This document shows positions 1-5,396 of a stretch of DNA of 5,396 nt, piece after piece. The DNA is from Caulobacteraceae bacterium. Its GTDB lineage: Bacteria; Pseudomonadota; Alphaproteobacteria; Caulobacterales; Caulobacteraceae. The stretch lies in assembly GCA_025351125.1 (NCBI GenBank), contig JANXWN010000397.1, positions 1 through 5,396 on the forward strand, written 5' to 3'. Position 1 is the first letter of the stretch. Each line of letters starts with the position of its first letter. The notes beneath the pieces are model-generated. The model was not told the origin of the DNA, searched no databases, and saw only the letters and a list, made by a program, of their open reading frames with translations. Position numbers and translations under genes: made by a program.

Positions 1-1
1 G

Positions 2-520
2 ACCCGCATTTTTCGCGTTTACGGCGAAGAGCGGCAGGCCAGGCGGGTCGCTGGCGCGATCATGCGGCGGCGCGCCGAGTCGCCGTTTCACCGCACGCTC
101 GATCTCGCCGACGTGGTGGAGCGGGCGCTGGGCGGACGGCGCGGCGCGAAAATTCATCCCGCGACCCGGGTTTTCCAAGCCCTTAGAATCGCGGTTAACG
201 AGGAATTAACGGAACTTGAAGCGGGGTTGGTCGCCGCCGAACGCAGCCTGAAGGTCGGAGGTCGGTTAGCCGTCGTGAGTTTTCATTCGTTGGAAGACCG
301 GATCGTGAAGGCCTTCCTGACCACGCGCGCCGGACGTTTGGGCGCGCCGTCGCGGCATTTACCGCCGCGCGTCGCCGAACAGGCGCCAAGCTTCACGCTG
401 CTGCACAACGGCGCGCGGGCGCCGACGGACTTCGAAACCGCCGCCAATCCGCGTTCGCGATCCGCCAAGCTGCGCGCCGCCACCCGCACCGACGGGCCGG
501 TGTGGAGGATCGCCGCATGA
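2..520 (+). CDS. rsmH: 16S rRNA (cytosine(1402)-N(4))-methyltransferase RsmH, 3' part only
   Basis: RsmH (older name MraW) uses S-adenosylmethionine to methylate N4 of C1402 in 16S rRNA, in the decoding centre of the small subunit, and is usually the second gene of the dcw cluster. The window opens inside the gene. The frame is open from base 2 and 172 codons are visible, roughly the C-terminal half of a protein that is normally about 310-340 residues. Family motifs seen are YGEERQARR (bases 20-46), [12 protein letters not shown] (173-208), [10 protein letters not shown] (272-301) and the C-terminal [10 protein letters not shown]. The ATG at 62 is internal, because the conserved YGEER motif lies upstream of it. 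The N-terminal SAM-binding part is outside the window. The stop overlaps the ftsL start (ATGA). The identification is firm. Confidence 0.96.
   Translation, partial: TRIFRVYGEERQARRVAGAIMRRRAESPFHRTLDLADVVERALGGRRGAKIHPATRVFQALRIAVNEELTELEAGLVAAERSLKVGGRLAVVSFHSLEDRIVKAFLTTRAGRLGAPSRHLPPRVAEQAPSFTLLHNGARAPTDFETAANPRSRSAKLRAATRTDGPVWRIAA
504..508 (+). promoter_or_regulatory. Shine-Dalgarno site for ftsL
   Basis: A GGAGG lies 8 bases before the ATG at 517, inside the last codons of rsmH. It decides the ftsL start: the in-frame GTG at 502 overlaps the motif itself and has no comparable site. This is the clearest ribosome binding site in the window. The other overlapping starts have weaker ones and probably rely more on translational coupling. 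Confidence 0.8.
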
Positions 521-864
521 GTATCGGTCAAATCCTCACCCGCCGCGTGCGCGGCGTTCGCATCGTCAACCTCGTCGCCTTGACGGTGCTCGTGGCCTTG
601 GCGGTGACCAGCTATGCGCTCAAGACCATCGCCGAAGCGCAGGGCGTCGACACCGCCGATGTGCAAAGTCAGATCGTTCAGGAAGGCAAGCGCATTCGCC
701 TGCTCAAAGCGGAATTGTCGCATCTGGAGGGACCGGGCCGGATCGAACGGCTCTCGACCCAATATCTCGGTCTTGCGCCTATCGATCCCAAACGCGAGAT
801 CGACGCCGAAGACTTGGCGCGCGTGGCGCAATCGGGCGCCGCTCCTCAGATCGCCGCGCGATGA
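517..864 (+). CDS. ftsL: Cell division protein FtsL
   Basis: FtsL is a small bitopic inner-membrane protein of the divisome. In the family it pairs with FtsB through a periplasmic coiled coil and helps activate the FtsW-FtsI septal synthase. The 115-residue product has the expected layout. A short cytoplasmic tail is rich in arginine (R9, R10, R12, R15). One transmembrane helix follows at about residues 16-36 ([14 protein letters not shown] core), then a charged helical stretch at about 46-72 with heptad-like spacing. Near residues 75-90 is the segment [17 protein letters not shown], typical of alphaproteobacterial FtsL. FtsL diverges strongly in sequence, so the call rests on topology, size, this segment and position between rsmH and ftsI. 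The start at 517 is chosen for the GGAGG and the ATGA overlap with rsmH. The stop overlaps the ftsI start. Confidence 0.88.
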   Translation: MSIGQILTRRVRGVRIVNLVALTVLVALAVTSYALKTIAEAQGVDTADVQSQIVQEGKRIRLLKAELSHLEGPGRIERLSTQYLGLAPIDPKREIDAEDLARVAQSGAAPQIAAR

Positions 865-2645
865 CGACCGCCGAACCGCCGTTCGACGATGCCCCGCCCA
901 CCCGCTCTTGGCCGAGTTGGGCCGGCCTGGCCCGCCGCCTGCAATGGCCCGAGCGGGCGTTCGAGCGCGCGCGCGCCTCGGGAAAAGCCGAAGACGACAC
1001 CCGACTGCGAATTTTCTTCGTCATGGCTCTGTTCGCGGCCGGGTTTCTGACGCTCGGCATCGTCGCCACCCGCGCCGCTTTGTTTTCAGGCCTGGATCTG
1101 GGCCCGGCCGTGAGCGCCTTGGCGCCCAAGGCCCGGGCCGACGTGGTGGATCGTAACGGCGAAATTCTGGCCATGGATTTGGTGCATTACGGGCTCTATC
1201 TGCACCCACGCGAGGTGTCCGATCACGCCGCGACGCGGGCGGCCCTGTTGACGGCGCTGCCGACCCTTTCGGCCACGCGCCTCGATGCGGTGCTGAACGG
1301 CGATCACCCGGAGGACTATGTGATCGGCGGCCTGACGCCGGAGCAAAAGACCCGGGTGCACGATCTGGCCCTGGCCGGTGTGGTGTTTCAGGAAGAAGGC
1401 GGCCGCGCCTATCCGTTGGGCGACACCGGCGCCCACGTCATCGGCTTTGCCGGCAAGGACGGTACCGGTCTCGCCGGGGCCGAGCGCGCGTTCGATGCGC
1501 CGATCCGCGCCGCCGAGGGCAAGTCTCCCATCAGCTTGGCGATCGACCTGCGGGTGCAAGGCGCCTTGCAGGACGAACTTACCGCCGCCGGCGATCATTT
1601 TTCAGTCCTCGATGCGGTCGGAATGGTGGTCAATGTGCGCACCGGCGAGATTCTCGCCATGGCCAGCTATCCGGCCTTTGATCCCACCGCGCCGGGCAAG
1701 GCCTCGCCGGCCGCCATGGTCAATCACGCCGCCGCCACCGTTTATGAGCCCGGATCGGTGTTCAAGGTGTTTACCTTGGCGATGGGCTTGGATTCCGGCG
1801 TGGCGACGGTGGATCGGATGTTCGACGTGCACACGCCGCTGGTTCTTCCGGGCCAAATTATCCACGATTACGACAAGGGCGACCGGGTCCTGCCGTTGTG
1901 GGAGGTGTTTACCCACTCGTCCAATATCGGCGCGGCGCGACTGGCGCTTTTGGCGGGCGCCGATCGGGTCGATCATTATTGGCGAGCCTTCGGCCTTTAC
2001 AACGCCGCGCCCAGCGAATTGGTGGAATCGGCCCGCCCGCTCTATCCCAAACGCCTGTCGGAAAACGCCGTGGCGACGATGGGCTTCGGCCACTCGATCT
2101 CGGTCAGTCCTCTGGCCATCGCCACCGGCATGACGTCGATCTTGAACGGCGGCATCTATCGTCCGTTGACGCTGCGCAAGCTGGAGGCCGGCCAAGCTCC
2201 GGCGCCGGGACGTCGGGTGATTCAGGAATCCACCTCTCGCACCATGCTCAATTTGATGCGCCTCAACGTCACCAACGGCACGGGCCGCAAGGCGGACGTC
2301 AACGGTTATCGGGTTGGCGGCAAAACCGGCACGGCGACCAAGCTGGTCAATGGCCGCTATGGCGAGGGCCATTCGAAAAACCTCGCTTCGTTCGCGTCGA
2401 TATTTCCCACCGACGGCCCGCTCAATTCGGATCGGTATTACGTTCTGATCATGATGGACGAGCCCAAACCGACGGCGGAAATCGGCGGCTTCACGACCGG
2501 CGGGATGGTTTCGGCGCCGATCGCCGGCCGGGTCATACAGCGGATCGCGCCGTTCCTCGGCGTGCGTCGGGTGGCCGTCATCGACGATGGCAAGGCAAAA
2601 TCCGCCGTCCCGGACACCAGCGATCTGACGGGCGGCGAACGATGA
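861..2645 (+). CDS. ftsI: Peptidoglycan D,D-transpeptidase FtsI (penicillin-binding protein 3)
   Basis: This class B penicillin-binding protein cross-links septal peptidoglycan in the periplasm, partnered with the glycosyltransferase FtsW. The product has 594 residues, close to E. coli FtsI (588). About 50 cytoplasmic residues precede one transmembrane helix at about 51-73. The PBP dimerisation (pedestal) region begins near ARADVVDRNGEILA (91-104). The transpeptidase domain fills roughly 245-570 with all three catalytic motifs: SVFK with nucleophile S299 and K302 (after YEPG), SSN at 353-355, and KTGT at 488-491. The short C-terminal tail (about 571-594) shows no further domain. The ATG at 861 overlaps the ftsL stop, and the TGA overlaps the murE start. 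I see no strong ribosome site before 861, so coupling to ftsL translation is likely. Nothing essential is missing. A class B elongation PBP (PBP2/MrdA) is unlikely given the dcw position. Confidence 0.97.
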   Translation: MTTAEPPFDDAPPTRSWPSWAGLARRLQWPERAFERARASGKAEDDTRLRIFFVMALFAAGFLTLGIVATRAALFSGLDLGPAVSALAPKARADVVDRNGEILAMDLVHYGLYLHPREVSDHAATRAALLTALPTLSATRLDAVLNGDHPEDYVIGGLTPEQKTRVHDLALAGVVFQEEGGRAYPLGDTGAHVIGFAGKDGTGLAGAERAFDAPIRAAEGKSPISLAIDLRVQGALQDELTAAGDHFSVLDAVGMVVNVRTGEILAMASYPAFDPTAPGKASPAAMVNHAAATVYEPGSVFKVFTLAMGLDSGVATVDRMFDVHTPLVLPGQIIHDYDKGDRVLPLWEVFTHSSNIGAARLALLAGADRVDHYWRAFGLYNAAPSELVESARPLYPKRLSENAVATMGFGHSISVSPLAIATGMTSILNGGIYRPLTLRKLEAGQAPAPGRRVIQESTSRTMLNLMRLNVTNGTGRKADVNGYRVGGKTGTATKLVNGRYGEGHSKNLASFASIFPTDGPLNSDRYYVLIMMDEPKPTAEIGGFTTGGMVSAPIAGRVIQRIAPFLGVRRVAVIDDGKAKSAVPDTSDLTGGER

Positions 2646-4090
2646 GGGCGCAGCGCCTCTCCGATCTGCTGCAACGCGACCTGGCCAACGATCCGGTCAT
2701 CGTTGGCGTCACGGCCGACAGCCGCAAGGTTCAACCCGGATATTTGTTCGCCGCCTTGCCCGGATCAACCGCCGACGGCAAGAGTTTCGTCCCCGCCGCC
2801 ATTGCGCGCGGCGCCGTCGCGGTCATCGCCAACGACGACCTGCCGGGTCTGAGCGCGCCGGTGGTGCGGGTCGGCGACGCGCGCCGCGCCTACGCCATGG
2901 CCGCCGCCGCGTTTTTCGGCGCTCAACCCAAGTTTTGCGTGGCGATCACCGGCACCAACGGCAAGACCTCCGTGGCGGGCTTTTGCCGACAGATCTTCGC
3001 CGCCGCCGGACACGCCGCCGCCAGCATGGGCACCCTTGGCGTCCGCGCGGGTGACGAACAACTGACCCCGCCGGGCTTGACCACGCCGGATGCCGCCGAC
3101 GTGGCGGCGATGCTGGCGACGCTGGCGCAACGCGGCGTGACCCACCTGGCGTTGGAAGCGTCGTCGCACGGTATCGATCAACGCCGCCTAGATGGCGTGA
3201 CCCTGGCGGCGACCGGATTTTTGAACCTCACGCAAGACCATCTCGACTATCACGGCACGATGGGGGCCTATCGCGCCGCCAAATTGCGCCTGTTCGAGGA
3301 CTTGGCGCCGCGCGGGACGACGGCGGTGCTCAACGCCGACAGCGAGGCGTTTGGCGCCTTCGCGGCGGCGGCGGTCACCAACGGTCTCAGCGTGATGAGC
3401 GTCGGCGCGATGGGCGAAGCTCTGACCTTGGCGGCGCGCGCGGTGACGCCAAACGGCCAGCGACTGACGATCAAGGCGCACGGCGTCTCGCGGCAGATTG
3501 TTATACCGCTGGCGGGAGCTTTTCAGGTCTCCAACGCCCTGGCGGCCGCTGGTCTGGCCATCGCGGTGGGCGTGCCGGCCGATACCGCCTTGAGCGCGCT
3601 GGAAAAACTCGTCGGCGCGCCGGGGCGTTTGCAGGCGGTGGGGCGAGGCCGGCGCGGTGGCGAGGCCTATGTCGATTACGCCCACACGCCGGACGGTCTG
3701 GCGACGGTGCTGGCCGCGCTTCGCCCGCACGCGAGCGGCAAGTTGATCGTTGTGTTCGGCGCGGGCGGTGATCGCGATCGCGGCAAACGACCGCTGATGG
3801 GCGCCGTCGCCGCCGATCTCGCCGACATCGCCATCGTTACCGACGATAATCCCCGGTCGGAAGACCCCGCCGCCATCCGCGCCGAGATTCGCGGCGGCGC
3901 TGCGGGGCTGACGGAAGTTCCGGGTCGCTTGGCCGCCATCGCGGCCGGCGTGGCGCATCTGCACGACGGCGACATTTTGGTGGTGGCCGGCAAGGGCCAC
4001 GAGCAAGGTCAAATCATCGGCGCCGAGGTCTTTCCCTTCGACGACGTGCGTGAAACCTGCATCGCTTTGGGCCTGGAAGCGCGGCCGTGA
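2642..4090 (+). CDS. murE: UDP-MurNAc-L-Ala-D-Glu:meso-diaminopimelate ligase MurE
   Basis: MurE is the cytoplasmic Mur ligase that adds the third stem-peptide residue to UDP-MurNAc-L-Ala-D-Glu, using ATP. The product has 482 residues (E. coli 495). The N-terminal UDP-binding domain (about 1-95) carries the VTADSRKVQPGYLF segment. The central ATPase domain has the P-loop GTNGKTS at 104-110 (K108), LTTPD near 146-150, EASSHG at 172-177, DHLDYHG at 199-205, and K214 in YRAAKLRLF, the position expected for the carbamylated lysine. The C-terminal domain (from about 330) has YAHTPDGL, GAGGDRDRGKRP, DNPR at 402-405 and KGHEQGQ at 451-457. DNPR marks specificity for meso-diaminopimelate rather than lysine. 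The ATG at 2642 overlaps the ftsI stop. The frame stays open far upstream through ftsI, but homology starts at MRAQRLSDLL, so 2642 is the start. Confidence 0.97.
   Translation: MRAQRLSDLLQRDLANDPVIVGVTADSRKVQPGYLFAALPGSTADGKSFVPAAIARGAVAVIANDDLPGLSAPVVRVGDARRAYAMAAAAFFGAQPKFCVAITGTNGKTSVAGFCRQIFAAAGHAAASMGTLGVRAGDEQLTPPGLTTPDAADVAAMLATLAQRGVTHLALEASSHGIDQRRLDGVTLAATGFLNLTQDHLDYHGTMGAYRAAKLRLFEDLAPRGTTAVLNADSEAFGAFAAAAVTNGLSVMSVGAMGEALTLAARAVTPNGQRLTIKAHGVSRQIVIPLAGAFQVSNALAAAGLAIAVGVPADTALSALEKLVGAPGRLQAVGRGRRGGEAYVDYAHTPDGLATVLAALRPHASGKLIVVFGAGGDRDRGKRPLMGAVAADLADIAIVTDDNPRSEDPAAIRAEIRGGAAGLTEVPGRLAAIAAGVAHLHDGDILVVAGKGHEQGQIIGAEVFPFDDVRETCIALGLEARP
4075..4079 (+). promoter_or_regulatory. 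Probable Shine-Dalgarno site for murF
   Basis: A GGAAG inside the last codons of murE lies 7 bases before the GTG at 4087. It supports that GTG as the murF start. The only nearby ATG (4101) is in another frame. The match to the consensus is moderate. Confidence 0.5.
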
Positions 4091-4980
4091 CCGCCCCCTT
4101 ATGGACCTCGACGCGAATCGCCGAAGCCGTTGACGGGCGCGCGGATGCGGAGCCGTTCAACGTGACGGGCTTGACTATCGACAGCCGCGAGGTGACGCCG
4201 GGCGACCTGTTCGTCGCCTTGCGCGCCGAGCGAGACGGTCACGATTTCGCCAGTGCCGCCCTGGCGAACGGCGCGGTCGGCGTGTTGAGCGAGCGGGCGA
4301 TCGGCGGTCCGGCGATTATCGTCGACGATAGCTTGCGAGGCCTGCGCCGATTGGGCGAGGCGGCGCGGGTGCGGGCGGGCGGCGCGCGGCGCGGCGCGAT
4401 CACCGGCTCAGTCGGCAAGACCAGCGTTACGCAAGCCGTCCGCGCCGGCCTCGAGCGCGCCGGTCGGGCGCACGGTTCGGTGAAATCCTACAACAACCAT
4501 ATCGGCGTGCCCTTGACCCTGGCGCGGATGCCCGCCGACACCGAGCGCGCCGTGTTCGAAATCGGCATGAACCACGCCAATGAAATCGCACCCTTGGTCC
4601 GGCTCGTTCAGCCGCACGCGGTCGCTATCACCACGGTCGAAGCGGCTCACGTGGAAAACTTCGTCGACGGCGAGGCCGGGGTCGCGCACGCCAAGGCGGA
4701 AATTTTCGAGGGTTTGGAGCGTGGCGGAATCGCGGTGCTCAACGGTGACAATCGGTGGTTCGACACCCTCAAGGCCGAAGCGCGTCGTCATGGCGCCAAG
4801 CTGCGCGTGTTCGGCGCCGCCCATCGCGCCGACGCCGAACTTCTGCGCTTTACCCCGGCGCCCGGCGGGGCTTCGGTCGAAGCGCGTTTCGATGGGAAAT
4901 TGATCGAATTTCCGATTCTGCAATCGGCCCCGCATTGGGGTCCGATGAGTCTTTGCGCGCTTTTGATGCTGCAGGCGCTC
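4087..4980 (+). pseudogene. murF: UDP-MurNAc-tripeptide:D-Ala-D-Ala ligase MurF, N-terminal and central part, cut at a chimeric junction
   Basis: MurF joins D-Ala-D-Ala to UDP-MurNAc-tripeptide, the last cytoplasmic step of the nucleotide precursor. About 298 residues are present, against roughly 450-480 in the family. The N-terminal substrate domain carries GLTIDSREVTPGDLFVAL (about 27-44). The ATPase domain has the P-loop GSVGKTS at 107-113 (K111), YNNHIGVPLTL from 135, EIGMNH at 158-163, the EAAHVENF segment, and K203 in AHAKAEIFEGL, a candidate carbamylated lysine. The last recognisable MurF stretch is SAPHWGPMSLCALLMLQAL, ending near 4980. The rest of the central domain and the whole C-terminal domain, including the DDSYNANP-type motif, are absent; the frame runs on into GspK-like sequence. 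The start is GTG, overlapping the murE stop as GTGA. As written, the product could not be a working ligase. Whether the break is biological or an artefact is not decidable here. Confidence 0.9.
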
Positions 4981-4990
4981 TTTTCCTGTC
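4966..4990. other. Chimeric junction between murF and gspK-like sequence
   Basis: Left of this interval the frame encodes MurF (HWGPMSLCALL). Right of it the same frame encodes GspK (from about CPAEKAFL onward, certain by 5044). GC and lysine codon use change at the same place. The exact base is uncertain by perhaps 20-30 bases. The shared run GCGCTC at 4975-4980 would suit either parent: MurF often continues LQALG, and the GspK side could read ALFSCPAEK. A CTGCAG hexamer at 4969-4974 sits at the boundary and may be chance. No insertion sequence, terminal repeat or target duplication is visible. Confidence 0.75.
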
Positions 4991-5396
4991 CGGCGGAAAA
5001 AGCTTTTCTCGACGCGAAAAAAGTTACCGGAAAAGAACTCGCCTACCGGATCAAAGACTGGGCGTCGATTAAGTCAGATGCGAGCCCAGAGTCCGGTTTC
5101 AACGACCAGGACGAGCCGTATCTCAAGCGCGAACCACGCCAGCGTTCAAAAGACGCGCCCTTCGATACGCTGGACGAGTTGCGCCTAATTGAAGGCTGGG
5201 ACGACGAAATCCAGGCGGTTTTTGCGCCTTTCATTACGGTTTTTCCGTTTCAGCAAAAGTCGGGCGACAGCCACAAACTCAACATCAATACGGCGTCCCG
5301 CTCCCTCCTCGGTTGCTTGTTCCCGGAGGCCAAAGGCGATTGCTCCGAAAAATCGACGATGGCGCTCAAAAAGCGGGACGGCAACAAGACGACGCT
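4981..5396 (+). CDS. gspK: Type II secretion minor pseudopilin GspK, internal/C-terminal fragment without its own start
   Basis: GspK caps the tip of the type II secretion pseudopilus together with GspI and GspJ, in the periplasm. In this frame 138 codons run to the window edge without a stop. Features match the C-terminal half of the T2SSK family: AYRIKDW (codons 319-325 counted from the murF GTG; compare the usual LADWID), FNDQDEPY at 338-345 where many members have GAEDxxY, APFDTLDELRLIEGW from 357, APFITVFPF, and LNINTAS at 398-404, equivalent to the family's INVNTAP. The prepilin peptidase site, the transmembrane helix and roughly the first half of the protein are missing, replaced by murF. 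GC is about 54% and lysine is mainly AAA (10 of 15), unlike the genes to the left. The source lineage may be deltaproteobacterial or Bdellovibrio-like, from remembered family patterns only. Family assignment is good; the fragment itself has no start. Confidence 0.8.

Noticed and set aside
502..516. Upstream in-frame GTG at 502 as an alternative ftsL start.
   Set aside because: It overlaps the GGAGG that serves the ATG at 517 and would add five residues with no family support. The ATGA overlap at 517 matches the other boundaries.
1898..2641. The murE frame stays open for about 744 bases upstream of the chosen start, so a longer MurE could be drawn.
   Set aside because: The upstream translation lies within the catalytic domain of ftsI, is low-complexity and arginine/glycine-rich, and matches no Mur ligase. 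MurE homology begins at the ATG at 2642.
3188..4012. Long open frame on the minus strand opposite murE (and similar ones opposite ftsI at 1086-1598 and 1602-2372, and opposite murF at 4408-4935).
   Set aside because: These are antisense shadows typical of GC-rich coding DNA. The products are rich in R, G, H and A without any recognisable domain, and the opposite strand carries well-supported genes.
4981..5007. The inverted repeat TTTTCC/GGAAAA and palindrome AAAAGCTTTT read as a transcription terminator.
   Set aside because: The stem is only 6 bp and A/T-rich, there is no GC-rich stem followed by a T run, and it lies inside an open coding frame.
4087..5396. A real, functional MurF-GspK fusion protein as a new cell wall/secretion system.
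   Set aside because: Both partners lack essential parts, act in different compartments, and differ sharply in base composition. A misjoin explains all observations more simply.

Overview
The window is a piece of the division and cell wall (dcw) cluster of a GC-rich Gram-negative bacterium, most likely an alphaproteobacterium of Rhodospirillales type. That placement rests on gene order and on the look of FtsL, FtsI and MurF; no marker here fixes it further. All genes lie on the + strand. In order they are the 3' half of rsmH (16S rRNA m4C1402 methyltransferase), ftsL, ftsI (PBP3 transpeptidase), murE (meso-diaminopimelate-adding ligase, with the DNPR signature) and the first two thirds of murF. 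Every gene boundary is a 4-bp stop/start overlap (ATGA three times, GTGA once). There is no intergenic space and no internal promoter or terminator that I can support, so the genes probably form one translationally coupled transcript. Together they supply septal peptidoglycan synthesis: MurE and MurF build the UDP-MurNAc-pentapeptide precursor, and FtsL with FtsI make up part of the divisome synthase.

The notable feature is at the right end. From about 4975-4985 the murF reading frame stops encoding MurF. It continues, in the same frame and without a stop to the window edge, as the C-terminal half of a type II secretion minor pseudopilin, GspK. At that point GC falls from about 67% (4141-4980, hand count) to about 54% (4981-5396), and lysine changes from rare and mostly AAG to frequent and mostly AAA. 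MurF loses its C-terminal domain, and GspK lacks its prepilin signal, transmembrane helix and first globular part. I read this as a junction between two unrelated genomes or loci, most probably an assembly or library chimera. A genuine rearrangement cannot be excluded from sequence alone. I do not see a previously undescribed biological system here; rsmH through murE are ordinary and intact where visible.

There is no gene-free stretch longer than 300 bases. No RNA genes, CRISPR arrays, insertion sequences or origins were seen.
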